A stretch of DNA of 55,911 nucleotides from a bacterium (GTDB lineage: Bacteria; Chloroflexota; Dormibacteria; UBA8260; Bog-877): assembly GCA_021791345.1 (NCBI GenBank), contig JAJYWT010000165.1, positions 1 through 55,911 of the forward strand, written 5' to 3'. Of the stretch, positions 1-8,460 are shown piece by piece. The translations under genes were made by a program, and so were the position numbers. Below the pieces are notes generated by a model, which was given only the letters and a program-made list of their open reading frames with translations, was not told where the DNA came from and made no database searches. How positions within the stretch are numbered: position 1 is the stretch's first letter; each line of letters begins with the position of its first letter.

Positions 1-701
1 CCCGCGATCGCCGCATTGAGGGAGTCGACCCGCCCCCCCATTGGGATCGACACCAGGAGATCGCAGCGACGCTTGGTTAGTTGGCGCAGACCGTCCCCCT
101 CGGAACCGACCACGATCGCGAGCGGCTGGTTGAGATCCGCTTGGTCACAGCGCAGCTCCGCCTCCTGGTCCAACCCCACCACCAGCACGTTGTCCTCCCG
201 CAACTCGGCCAGGGTCTGGGCCAGGTTTACGATGCGGACCAGCGGGATATGCTCCAGAGCTCCCGCGCTCGCCTTCACGGCCGCGGCCGAGGCGGGGGCT
301 GTCCGGTGCTTGGGCAGGACCAGAGCATCAACTCTGAAGGACTCCGCCGCGCGCGCCAGGGCCCCCAGGTTCTGGGGGTCCTGAAGGCCGTCGAGAGCCA
401 GGAGCAGTGGGGGCCGATCGGTCGGGGCCTCGCGGATCAGCCGGCGAAGGTACTCCATCCCCGGCAGCTGGCGGGAGTCGAAGTATGCGACCACCCCCTG
501 GTGGTGCTCGGTGTGGGCGATGTCGGAGAGCCGGCTGCGGTCCGCCGCCTCCACCGCCACCCCGTGGGCCGACGACAACTCCAGGATCTCACTGACCCTG
601 ACCTCGCCCTCCACACCGGGCGCCACCAGCAGCCGGCGCAGGCGCCGGCCCGCTCGCAGTGCCTCGCGCACCGGATTGCGGCCGTACAGGATGTCTGGCA
701 T
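1..701 (-). CDS. rlmB: 23S rRNA (guanosine-2'-O-)-methyltransferase RlmB, 3' end cut by window
   Basis: SPOUT-family enzyme that uses S-adenosylmethionine to 2'-O-methylate G2251 in the 23S rRNA peptidyl-transferase loop. The frame opens with ATG at 701, which shares one base with the cysS stop (TGATG), and stays open to the left edge, so about 233 residues are seen and only the extreme C-terminus is missing. The N-terminal substrate-binding domain begins MPDILYGRNPVREAL. The SPOUT knot carries DGLQDPQNLGALARAAE, then KHRTAPASAAAVKASAGA, GSEGDGL and IPMGGRVDSLNAA, which are the SpoU motifs 1 to 3. It is the last visible gene of the clpC-to-rlmB run. The family assignment is firm. The exact methylated base is inferred from the RlmB-type N-domain. 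Confidence 0.93.
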   Translation of the reverse strand, partial: MPDILYGRNPVREALRAGRRLRRLLVAPGVEGEVRVSEILELSSAHGVAVEAADRSRLSDIAHTEHHQGVVAYFDSRQLPGMEYLRRLIREAPTDRPPLLLALDGLQDPQNLGALARAAESFRVDALVLPKHRTAPASAAAVKASAGALEHIPLVRIVNLAQTLAELREDNVLVVGLDQEAELRCDQADLNQPLAIVVGSEGDGLRQLTKRRCDLLVSIPMGGRVDSLNAAIA

Positions 702-2137
702 CAGACCCGATGCCAGCGGGTCCCGCCCTTGGTGTCCTCGACCTGGATCCCCATCGCCAGGAGCTCGTCCCGCAGCCGATCCGAGGAGGCGTAGTCACGA
801 TCTCGGCGAGCCTGTTCCCGGCGTTGCATAAGCTCCAGCTCGGTCGGCTGGAGCGCATCCTCGACGGCCGCGCGGCGCTCGATCAGCCCCAGCCTGGTGT
901 CGACCTGACGCAGAGTGGCCAGAGCGGCGGCCGCACCCCTGCGGCCGGCCCGCCCCTGGTCCAGCAACCGGTTGCCCTCCCGAAGCAAGTCGAAGACGGC
1001 CGCTATTCCATCGGGAAGATTGAGATCGTCGTCCAGCGCCTCCTCGAAAAGCTGAGCCGCCCGGTGCGCCGCCACCTCCAGGGGGTCGCCGCCCTCGTCC
1101 ATCTCGGCCAGCCCTCCGGCCTCGTCGGCGCAGCGCTTCCAAAATGCCGACAGTCGCTCGACATCCCGCTCGGCGTCCGCCAGCAGCTCCTCCTTGAACT
1201 GCAGCTTGTGGCGGTAGTGCGCCCCCGTCAGCAGCAGAAAACGCACTGCCAGCGGATCGTGACCACGCTCCATCAGGGTAGAGAGGGTGACGAAGTTGCC
1301 CTGCGACTTGGCCATCTTGCCACCAGCGATCAGGAGGTGCTCGGGGTGGAACCAGTACTTCACGAACGGTTTCCCGGTGGCCGCCTCCGACTGTGCGATC
1401 TCGTTCTCGTGGTGGGGGAATTTGTTGTCCACTCCCCCGCAGTGGATATCGAACGACTCCCCCAGCTTGTCCATCGACATGGCCGAGCACTCGAGGTGCC
1501 AACCCGGGCGACCCCAGCCGAACGGGGAGTCCCACGCGGCCAGGTCCCCCTGATGGCCGGCCTTCCAGAGCACGAAGTCGCGGACGACCTCCTTGGCCTC
1601 GTACTCGTCACTGTCAATGCGACCGCTGGCACCCGCCTTGAGCCCGGTGGTGTCAAGGTGAGAGAGCCTCCCGTAGGCGGGAAAGGAGGAGATCCTGAAG
1701 TAAACGGAGCCATCGCTCCGATAGGCGTGGCCGGTTTCCAGGAGCACTTTGACCAGCTCGATCATGGGCCCGATGTACTCAGTCGCCCGGGGATAGGCGC
1801 TGGCGGGCTCGATGTTGAGCCGCTCGAGATCGCGGAAGAAGGCCTCCACGTAGGGGGCCGTGAACTCCTGGAGTCCGGTGCCCGCGGCCGTGGCCTTGGC
1901 GATGATCTTGTCATCCACGTCGGTTATGTTCATCACTTGGGTGACCGTGAGATCACGCGCCTCCAGCTGCCGACGCAGCAGATCCTCGGCCAGGTAGGTG
2001 CGCAGATTGCCGATGTGCGCCTGATCGTGGACCGTCGGGCCGCAGGTGTACATGCCAATCCGTCCGGGATGGAGGGGCTCGATCACCTCGATTGCGCCGG
2101 TCATCGTATTGAAGAGCTTGAGTGACACGCTCTCCAT
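701..2137 (-). CDS. cysS: Cysteinyl-tRNA synthetase
   Basis: Class Ia aminoacyl-tRNA synthetase charging tRNA-Cys in the cytoplasm; 478 residues, normal for the family. The HIGH-type motif is in CGPTVHDQAHIGN at residues 32-44, and the KMSKS loop appears as KMAKS at 274-278. The zinc ligands expected for CysRS are present as Cys32, Cys217, His242 and Glu246. The C-terminal DALR region reads GIAAVFDLLREGNRLL. It lies 18 bases after ispF and overlaps rlmB by one base, so it is surely co-transcribed with both. The cysE and gltX genes that separate ispF from cysS in Bacillus are absent here. Confidence 0.97.
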   Translation of the reverse strand: MESVSLKLFNTMTGAIEVIEPLHPGRIGMYTCGPTVHDQAHIGNLRTYLAEDLLRRQLEARDLTVTQVMNITDVDDKIIAKATAAGTGLQEFTAPYVEAFFRDLERLNIEPASAYPRATEYIGPMIELVKVLLETGHAYRSDGSVYFRISSFPAYGRLSHLDTTGLKAGASGRIDSDEYEAKEVVRDFVLWKAGHQGDLAAWDSPFGWGRPGWHLECSAMSMDKLGESFDIHCGGVDNKFPHHENEIAQSEAATGKPFVKYWFHPEHLLIAGGKMAKSQGNFVTLSTLMERGHDPLAVRFLLLTGAHYRHKLQFKEELLADAERDVERLSAFWKRCADEAGGLAEMDEGGDPLEVAAHRAAQLFEEALDDDLNLPDGIAAVFDLLREGNRLLDQGRAGRRGAAAALATLRQVDTRLGLIERRAAVEDALQPTELELMQRREQARRDRDYASSDRLRDELLAMGIQVEDTKGGTRWHRV

Positions 2138-2155
2138 GTTATTGGCCGGGTGACC

Positions 2156-2641
2156 TCACCCCACGGTGGCGATCGCCAGGGCGGCGATCCCCTCCCCCCG
2201 GCCGGTGGATCCCAGGCCGTCAGTGGACTTGATCTTGACCGAGCAGGCCCCCGCGGCGAGCCCCAGAGCCTCCCCCATCGTCTTCGCCATCTGCTGCCGG
2301 TAGGGCTGCAGGCGCGGCGCCTCGGCTATGAGGGTGGAGTCAACCCCGCGCACCTGCAGCCGCCAAGGGGCCATCAGCTCCAGAACCAGCTCCAGGAGAT
2401 GCAGCGAAGACACCCCTCGCCACCTCTGGTCGGAGCTGGGAAAGTGCTCGCCGAGGTCTCCCAGCGCCGCCGCCCCGAGGATGGCGTCCGCGACCGCGTG
2501 GCACAGGACGTCGGCGTCAGAGTGGCCGAGCAGCCCCTCGCGGTGGGGCACCTCGACGCCGCCCAGCACCAGCGGGCCGCGACCCCCGAAGCGATGCACG
2601 TCGAACCCCAGCCCGACCCCGGGGCAGGCGCGGCCACTCAA
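2156..2641 (-). CDS. ispF: 2-C-methyl-D-erythritol 2,4-cyclodiphosphate synthase
   Basis: Fifth enzyme of the MEP isoprenoid pathway; it cyclises CDP-methylerythritol 2-phosphate to MEcPP with loss of CMP. It has 161 residues, the usual size. The metal site Asp14-x-His16 (GLGFDVHRF) plus His48 (GHSDADVLCHAVADA) is intact, and the C-terminal STDGLGSTGRGEGIAALA motif binds the cytidine. The start is TTG at 2641, which overlaps the ispD stop (TTGA), indicating translational coupling. No AUG lies close enough to replace it without losing the N-terminal strand. Bifunctional IspDF fusions exist in proteobacteria; here the two are separate but coupled. Confidence 0.96.
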   Translation of the reverse strand: MSGRACPGVGLGFDVHRFGGRGPLVLGGVEVPHREGLLGHSDADVLCHAVADAILGAAALGDLGEHFPSSDQRWRGVSSLHLLELVLELMAPWRLQVRGVDSTLIAEAPRLQPYRQQMAKTMGEALGLAAGACSVKIKSTDGLGSTGRGEGIAALAIATVG

Positions 2642-3345
2642 GGCCGGGTGCCCTCCTGAGCGCTGAGCCAGGTGCGCAGGGCGGAGATGTCCTGAGTCCT
2701 GGTCACCTTGAGGTTGCTGGGGTCCCCGGGCACGGCTGCGACCGGCTCCGCCAGCGCCAGGACCAGGGCGGCATCGTCATCCGCCTCCAGCCCGGTCGTC
2801 ATGGCCTGCCGATGCGCGCGCAGCAGCAGCTCCCGGCGAAAGGCCTGGGGAGTCTGGATCGCGCCGAGTTCGCCCCGGGGCAGAAAGGCCTCGACCCGCG
2901 CGCCGACGAGCCGGGCCGTCGAGTCCACGACCGGAACATAGGCGGTGGCAGCACCGACCCGCTGAGCCGCGGCCACCACCCGGGCGACCAATTCGGGGGT
3001 GACCGCTGGGCGTGCCCCATCGTGGACCACCACCCACTCCTGGGTGGTCAACTCCAGCCCATTGCGAACCGAATCCTGGCGCCGGGCGCCGCCCCGCACA
3101 CAGGAGCACCCGAGCCGCGGAGCGAGCTCCGAGCTCAACTCGATGATTCGCCGGTGGTCCATGGGATCGGCCACGACCACCAGCTCGGTGACGCCCGCGC
3201 TGGGGTCCCCAAGGGCGCGGAGAACCCAGGCCAGCACCGGCTGCCCCGCGAGCTCCGCCCAGAGCTTTGCCCCCCCAAACCTCGTGCCGCTGCCAGCGGC
3301 CGGGACGACCGCGCTGACCCCGGGCTCCGTCAGAGGCGCCGTCAA
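2638..3345 (-). CDS. ispD: 2-C-methyl-D-erythritol 4-phosphate cytidylyltransferase
   Basis: MEP-pathway enzyme transferring CMP from CTP to methylerythritol 4-phosphate; 235 residues. The nucleotide loop PAAGSGTRFGGAKLWAEL lies near the N-terminus with the conserved glycines and Lys. GGARRQDSVRNGL, VVVHDGARP, IQTPQAF and GDPSNLKVT follow in the family order. The start is TTG at 3345 in a TTGA overlap with the upstream PIN/TRAM gene, and the stop overlaps ispF. Gene order yacL-ispD-ispF matches Firmicutes. The Ala/Arg-rich sequence agrees with the neighbours, with no sign of transfer. Confidence 0.96.
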   Translation of the reverse strand: MTAPLTEPGVSAVVPAAGSGTRFGGAKLWAELAGQPVLAWVLRALGDPSAGVTELVVVADPMDHRRIIELSSELAPRLGCSCVRGGARRQDSVRNGLELTTQEWVVVHDGARPAVTPELVARVVAAAQRVGAATAYVPVVDSTARLVGARVEAFLPRGELGAIQTPQAFRRELLLRAHRQAMTTGLEADDDAALVLALAEPVAAVPGDPSNLKVTRTQDISALRTWLSAQEGTRP

Positions 3346-4541
3346 CGGCCGCCGCCGCCCGCCCGAGCGCTCTTGGGGCCCTTGGCCGCCCGCGATGCCT
3401 CCTCGGCCTCCGCGCCCTCGACGTGGGCGAAGACCATGCGTCCTGAGGCGGTCTGGATGACACTGCGGACCACGACCGGGACCCTCTCACCCATCCGGTC
3501 TCTCCCCCCTTCAACCACCAGCATCGTCCCGTCCTCGAGATAGCCCACCCCCTGGTCAGCCTCACGGCCCTCTTTCACCACCTCGACTGCCAAGCGCTCA
3601 CCGGCGACCAGAGTCGGCCGCATGGCGGTCGCCAGCTGGTTCAGATTCAGCACTCCGACCCCGGCGATCTGGGCGACCTTGTCCAGGTTGTAGTCGACCG
3701 TGAGCAGGGAGGCACCCTCCTCCTTGGCCAGGCGCACCAGGCGGGCGTCGACCTCGGGCATGGATGGGTAGTCGACCGTGGGGAACTGCAGGTCCAGCCC
3801 CGGGAGGGCTCGCAGCTCCTCCAGCATGGCGATGCCCCGGCGACCCCGGGCGCGCCGGATGGGGTCGCCGGAGTCCGCCACGGCCTGGAGCTCCTCAAGC
3901 ACGAACTGGGGGATGGCGAGCTGGTACAGGCAGAACCCCGCCCGAGCCAGGTCCAGCAGCCTCCCATCGATGACCGCGCTGGTGTCCACCACCACCTTGG
4001 CGAGGGGCGGGCCTGCCTGCACCCCGCCGATCCCCAACATGGTGAAGTCCTTCCTGCGTCGACGGCCAACGGTCAGGCCGAGGGGCACCAGGACGGCCGC
4101 CACCAGGACCGCCACCACCCAGCCAAGGCCGAAGGGGAGTCCGCTGGCGATGAGCGCCACCAGAGCCGCGATCGCCAGGGCGACGATGACGCCACCCAGG
4201 AGGCCGATCAGTTCCGATGCAGGCAGGGTGGCCAGCGTCTCCTCGGCCCAGAAGTAGGGACGGACCGTGAGGTTGGGGGCGAGGATGTAGCCCACGACGC
4301 AACCCAGCCCCAGCCCCACCACAACGCTGATGGTCGAGCCTTGCCACGTTTCCAGCGGCGGGATCCGCGAACTCAGGATGGCACCGTAGAGGGTGCCTCC
4401 AATCGCCCCCACGCAGATCCCGACCAGGCTCGCGATGCGCTCGGGACGTGCGTGGGGATCGGTGGGCAGCCCTACCCGGGCGAAGCGCAACCGGAGGCCG
4501 GAGGATGACTCCTCCGGGGACTCAGGCGGGGTTGCCGCCAT
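3342..4541 (-). CDS. YacL-like membrane protein with PIN and TRAM domains
   Basis: About 399 residues from the ATG at 4541, which overlaps the clpC end by 20 bases. An in-frame extension to 4667 would lie wholly inside clpC and is proline-rich, so it is probably not translated. Four hydrophobic segments occur at roughly residues 38-56, 70-88, 110-132 and 138-158. A PIN nuclease-like domain follows, starting VVVDTSAVIDGRLLDLA with its first acidic residue near 186 and further acidic residues in the LLTVDYNLDKVA region. A C-terminal TRAM domain (about 310-385) suggests RNA binding. This is the architecture of Bacillus YacL, whose role is not well defined. Position between clpC and ispD repeats the Firmicute order. 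Ribonuclease activity is inferred only from the fold. Confidence 0.88.
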   Translation of the reverse strand: MAATPPESPEESSSGLRLRFARVGLPTDPHARPERIASLVGICVGAIGGTLYGAILSSRIPPLETWQGSTISVVVGLGLGCVVGYILAPNLTVRPYFWAEETLATLPASELIGLLGGVIVALAIAALVALIASGLPFGLGWVVAVLVAAVLVPLGLTVGRRRRKDFTMLGIGGVQAGPPLAKVVVDTSAVIDGRLLDLARAGFCLYQLAIPQFVLEELQAVADSGDPIRRARGRRGIAMLEELRALPGLDLQFPTVDYPSMPEVDARLVRLAKEEGASLLTVDYNLDKVAQIAGVGVLNLNQLATAMRPTLVAGERLAVEVVKEGREADQGVGYLEDGTMLVVEGGRDRMGERVPVVVRSVIQTASGRMVFAHVEGAEAEEASRAAKGPKSARAGGGGR

Positions 4542-7077
4542 CGCCGCCCGGCCCACTGGCGCCCGCCCCCGCGGGCTCGGCGGCGGAGGTGAGCTGGGCA
4601 GGGGAGGAGGGCTCGTCCGGCGGTGGCGGGCCTGGGACCACGTGGGTGCGGATCTTGCCATCCTCAACGTCGATCGTCACCAGGTCGCCCAGTGAGAACT
4701 GCGTCTGCAGCAGAGCCTCGCTGAGTGGGTCCTCAATCTCGGTCTGGATCGCTCGGCGCAGCGGCCTAGCCCCGTACACCTTGTCGAAGCCGATCTCGAC
4801 AAGCTTGTCCTTGGCCTCCTCCGTCACCAGCAGGCTCAGCCCCTGGCGCTTCAGGTGGTCGCGGGTACGGGTCAGCATCAGCTCCACTATCTGACGCGTC
4901 TCCTGCGGGCGCAGCCGGTGGAACACCACCACCGAATCGACGCGGTTCAGGAACTCCGGCCGGAACGACTTCTTGAGCTCGTCGGTGATCCGCTCCCGCA
5001 TCTGAGCGTGTTCCCTATCCTCACCGCTGGAGGTGGGCACGCTCGGCTGGAATCCCATCGAGATGTTGGTGCCGACTCCCTGGATGCCGAGGTTGCTGGT
5101 CATGATCACGATGGTGTTGGCGAAGTTGACGATCTTGCCCTTGGCATCGGTCAGCCGGCCATCCTCCAGGATCTGCAGCAGGATGTTGAAGAAGTCCGGA
5201 TGGGCCTTTTCGATCTCGTCGAAGAGCACCACACTGTAGGGGCGGCGGCGCACCGCCTCGGTCAACTGGCCGCCCTCGTCGTAGCCGACATATCCCGGAG
5301 GCGAGCCCACCAAGCGGGCCGTGCTGTGGCGCTCCGCGAACTCCGACATGTCCAGGCGGATGAGCGCGTCCTCGCTGTCGAAAAGGAATGCCGCCAGGCT
5401 GCGCGCCAGCTCCGTCTTGCCAACCCCGGTCGGACCGAGGAAGATGAACGACCCGATGGGCCGCTTGGGGTCCTTCAGCCCCGCCCGGGACCGCCGAACC
5501 GCCTGGCAGATGACCTTGACCGCCTCGTCCTGGCCCACCAGGCGCCGGTGGATCTCCGCCTCCATCTCCATCAGCCGCTTGGTCTCGGCCTCCACCAGGC
5601 GACTCACGGGGACTCCGGTCCAGGACGACACGATGTCGGCGATGTTGTGCTCCGTCACCGTGGCCACGGTCTGGCCCAGCTCATCCCGCCAGGCGGCCTC
5701 CTCGGTGGCGTACTCCTGCTTCAACTGCTTCAGTTCGACGTCGATCTTGCCAGCGGCGTCGAGGTCATGACCCTCAGCCGCCTCCTCCCGCCGCGTCTGC
5801 AGCGAGCGGATGTGGCGCTGCTTGGCGCGCAACTCCGGCGGGGTCGTGGTGAGCTTCATGCGCACCCGCGCGCTGGCCTCGTCGATGAGGTCGATCGCCT
5901 TGTCAGGCCACGAGCGATCGCTGACGTAGCGCCCGGAGAGCTCCGCCGCCGCCTGCAGGGCGTCATTGGTGATGGTGACCCGGTGGTGTTGTTCGTAGAG
6001 AGACTTCACCCCCGAGAGGATCTCCACCGTCTCCTCCAGCTTCGGCTCGTCGACGTAGACGGGCTGGAAGCGACGCTCCAGCGCCGCATCCTTCTCGATG
6101 TACTTGCGGTACTCGTTCAAGGTGGTGGCGCCGATGCACTGGATCTCACCGCGAGCCAGGGCCGGCTTGAGGATGTTGGCGGCGTCGATGGCCCCCTCGG
6201 CGGCGCCCGCGCCCACCAGGGTGTGCAGCTCGTCGATGAAGAGCACGACCTCCTTCGATGAGCGGATCTCATCGAGGATCTTCTTGAGTCGCTCCTCGAA
6301 CTCGCCACGGTACTTCGTCCCGGCCACCAGCGCCCCCATGTCGAGGGTGAGCACCCGCTTGTTGGCCAGGGAGTCGGGGATCTCCTTGTGCACTATCGCC
6401 TGGGCGAGCCCCTCGGCGATGGCGGTCTTGCCGACCCCAGGCTCACCGATCAGGGCGGGGTTGTTCTTGGTGCGGCGGGAGAGGATCTGCACCACGCGCT
6501 CGATCTCCTTCTCCCGGCCAATCACCGGGTCGAGCTGATCCTTCTCGGCGAGCTCGGTGAGGTCGCGGCAGAACTGATCGAGCAGGGGCGTCTTGGTGGT
6601 CTTCTTGTGCTCGGAGCGAGGCTCGTCCTCCAGGCCCTGGTCGCGCAGCTGGGAGTCCAGCTCCTGGCGCACCTTCTCCAGGGTTGCCCCGAGATCCTCG
6701 AGCACGTGGGCGGCGATCCCCTCCCCCTCGATCAGAAGACCGAGCAGGAGGTGTTCCGTGCCCACGTAGGTGTTGTTCATCCGCTTGGCCTCTTCGAAGG
6801 CGATCTCGATCACCTTCTTGACCCGGGAGGTGGGGATGATCTGCTGCACGATGATCCGCTCGTTGCGCCCCAAGACCGACTCGATCGTGGTCCGGACCTT
6901 GTCGATCTCCACGCCGAGGTTGCCCAGCACCTTGGCCGCCAGGCCGTCGCCCTCACGCAGCAACCCCAGCAGCAGGTGCTCGGTGCCGATGTAGGAGTGA
7001 TGGGACTTCTCGGCCTCGTCTTGGGCCAGGGTCAGGACCTTCTTGGCCTTCTCGGTGAATCGCTCAAAGGGATACAA
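4522..7077 (-). CDS. clpC: ATP-dependent Clp protease ATP-binding subunit ClpC
   Basis: Hsp100/AAA+ unfoldase that feeds substrates to ClpP; 851 residues. Two Clp_N repeats span about 1-145, AAA module 1 has Walker A GEPGVGKT at 211-218, a UVR/coiled-coil linker lies near 400-460, and module 2 has GPTGVGKT near 550, followed by the ClpB D2-small domain and a Pro/Gly-rich tail. The start is TTG at 7077 with GAGGAG ten bases upstream. An ATG inside that leader reads into a stop after a few codons and cannot be the start. No CtsR or CIRCE operator is visible upstream, so control is unlike Bacillus. mcsA, mcsB, ctsR, radA and disA are absent from this locus. Its N-domain is duplicated in the next gene upstream. 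Confidence 0.97.
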   Translation of the reverse strand: MYPFERFTEKAKKVLTLAQDEAEKSHHSYIGTEHLLLGLLREGDGLAAKVLGNLGVEIDKVRTTIESVLGRNERIIVQQIIPTSRVKKVIEIAFEEAKRMNNTYVGTEHLLLGLLIEGEGIAAHVLEDLGATLEKVRQELDSQLRDQGLEDEPRSEHKKTTKTPLLDQFCRDLTELAEKDQLDPVIGREKEIERVVQILSRRTKNNPALIGEPGVGKTAIAEGLAQAIVHKEIPDSLANKRVLTLDMGALVAGTKYRGEFEERLKKILDEIRSSKEVVLFIDELHTLVGAGAAEGAIDAANILKPALARGEIQCIGATTLNEYRKYIEKDAALERRFQPVYVDEPKLEETVEILSGVKSLYEQHHRVTITNDALQAAAELSGRYVSDRSWPDKAIDLIDEASARVRMKLTTTPPELRAKQRHIRSLQTRREEAAEGHDLDAAGKIDVELKQLKQEYATEEAAWRDELGQTVATVTEHNIADIVSSWTGVPVSRLVEAETKRLMEMEAEIHRRLVGQDEAVKVICQAVRRSRAGLKDPKRPIGSFIFLGPTGVGKTELARSLAAFLFDSEDALIRLDMSEFAERHSTARLVGSPPGYVGYDEGGQLTEAVRRRPYSVVLFDEIEKAHPDFFNILLQILEDGRLTDAKGKIVNFANTIVIMTSNLGIQGVGTNISMGFQPSVPTSSGEDREHAQMRERITDELKKSFRPEFLNRVDSVVVFHRLRPQETRQIVELMLTRTRDHLKRQGLSLLVTEEAKDKLVEIGFDKVYGARPLRRAIQTEIEDPLSEALLQTQFSLGDLVTIDVEDGKIRTHVVPGPPPPDEPSSPAQLTSAAEPAGAGASGPGGDGGNPA

Positions 7078-7197
7078 GCGTCATCTCCTCGACCCCTGGG
7101 GGGGCAACGTCCACCAGCCGGTGCTGGAGGACCTGTGATGGGACGGGTCTCGGGCTCATTTGGACTCTGATCACTCTCGCATTATGCCCAATCCCGA

Positions 7198-7211
7198 GGG
7201 GGCGAACCCCC
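7198..7211 (-). terminator. Short G5-UUCG-C5 hairpin between the Clp_N-only gene and clpC
   Basis: On the minus transcript five G and five C residues flank a UUCG loop. It lies about 80 bases after the stop of the Clp_N-only gene. No U-run follows, so it is at best an attenuating structure. The rest of the 213-base gap holds a CATAAT hexamer (7181-7186) that could be a -10 for clpC, but no good -35. Confidence 0.3.
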
Positions 7212-7290
7212 GGGGCCCCTCGCTGGCTCGTTCCCACGATCATCGCCAGGCTCATGCTTGGCGGGCGTCTGAAGTCGGCAGCCGCCTGGA

Positions 7291-8328
7291 TCAGCCCGTC
7301 GGCTCATCTCCCAGCACCAGCGCCACCTGCTCCTCCAGCTGGAGGTGGACCACACCCAGCCGCCGCAGGATCTCGGCTGCGCGCCCCGAACTGGGTCGGG
7401 AGATGGCCACCAGGAGGTCACCGGTCTCCAGCCAGCGCGCTTCGGCACCAGCCCTGAGGCGAGCCATGGTCAGGGCGCTGAGTAGCTCTTCATCTGGTTC
7501 CAGGGAACCGCCGTCTCGGTCCGGGCCATCGCGGTCAGGCGCGACCGGGAGCCCTGACCGAGCCCGGCTGAGGTCTATCCCCAGTCCTGCCAGAACGTGG
7601 GCCGCTCCCCCCTCAGCCTGACGGAGCAGGCCGAAGAGGAGATGGTCGGTCCCGACCCGAGGCGCGCGCTGCCTGGTCGCCTCCTCCTCGGCCAGCGCCA
7701 GAGCGCTGCGGGCTGCCGCTCCCACCCTGGGCGGAAGCAGGGCGGCCATGAGCGAGGAATAGGCGACTCCGGTGGGCATCGGCTCCGCCCGGCTGCGCCC
7801 GCCCGCCCGATGCAGCTGGTCATGCAGCCTCTGCAGCAGATCCCAGGGGTCCTGACCAAGATCCGCCTCGTCCAAGCCAACTGCCAGGCGGTCGCCACCG
7901 ATGCTGGCGATCTCCAGTCGCACCCGTTCCAGGGTTGCCCCCAGCTCCTCAAGCACGTGGGCGGCCAATCCCTGTCGCTCGAGTATCAGCCCGAGCAGAA
8001 GGTGCTCGGTACCCACGTAGGTCTTGTTCATCCGCTCGGACTCTTCGAAGGCGATCTCGATCACCTTCTTGACCCGGGAGGTGGGGATGATCTGCTGCAC
8101 GATGACTCGCTCGTTGCGCCCCAGGGCCGACTCGATCGTGGTCCGTACCTTGTCGATCTCCAAGCCGAGGTTGCCCAGCACCTTGGCCGCCAGCCCGTCA
8201 CCCTCACGCAGCAGCCCTAGCAGCAGGTGCTCGGTCCCGATATAGGAGTGACGCGACTTCTCGGCCTCGTCACGGGCCAGGGCCAGTGCCCTCCTGGCCC
8301 GGCCGGTGAATCGCTCAAGGGGATACAT
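7291..8328 (-). CDS. ClpC N-domain-only paralogue (four Clp_N-like repeats, no ATPase)
   Basis: 345 residues with no Walker motifs. Residues 1-140 are a near copy of the ClpC N-domain pair: MYPLERFTGRARRALAL against [17 protein letters not shown], with [20 protein letters not shown] identical. After a linker at about 145-185, a second, more diverged Clp_N pair runs to the end (GTDHLLFGLLRQAEGGAAHV, then ETGDLLVAISRPSSGRAAEI). The start is ATG at 8328 with GGAGG four bases upstream. At DNA level a 65-base block (8041-8105) is identical to 6790-6854 in clpC. Stand-alone Clp_N proteins such as plant ClpT and actinobacterial ClpC-N-like proteins are known, some associated with the Clp machine. 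A role as adaptor, decoy or regulator of ClpC is inference. Confidence 0.88.
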   Translation of the reverse strand: MYPLERFTGRARRALALARDEAEKSRHSYIGTEHLLLGLLREGDGLAAKVLGNLGLEIDKVRTTIESALGRNERVIVQQIIPTSRVKKVIEIAFEESERMNKTYVGTEHLLLGLILERQGLAAHVLEELGATLERVRLEIASIGGDRLAVGLDEADLGQDPWDLLQRLHDQLHRAGGRSRAEPMPTGVAYSSLMAALLPPRVGAAARSALALAEEEATRQRAPRVGTDHLLFGLLRQAEGGAAHVLAGLGIDLSRARSGLPVAPDRDGPDRDGGSLEPDEELLSALTMARLRAGAEARWLETGDLLVAISRPSSGRAAEILRRLGVVHLQLEEQVALVLGDEPTG

Positions 8329-8460
8329 GGCGCCTCCGGCAAGCCTGGGACACCGTCCATCATGACACCAAACCCGGCCCCCGCCCCGCCCAGCGAGATT
8401 GCCACCAGAACTCCGGACGGGCGGCTGACCGCGGCGGTCAGCTACCGCCGCCCGGCCCGG

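Noticed and set aside
4542..4667. 42-residue N-terminal extension of the YacL-like protein
   Set aside because: Proline/Arg-rich and wholly inside clpC; ATG 4541 gives the family-like start.
7078..7290. CtsR or CIRCE operator before clpC
   Set aside because: No GGTCAAA-type direct repeat or TTAGCACTC half-site is present; only a CATAAT hexamer and a short hairpin.
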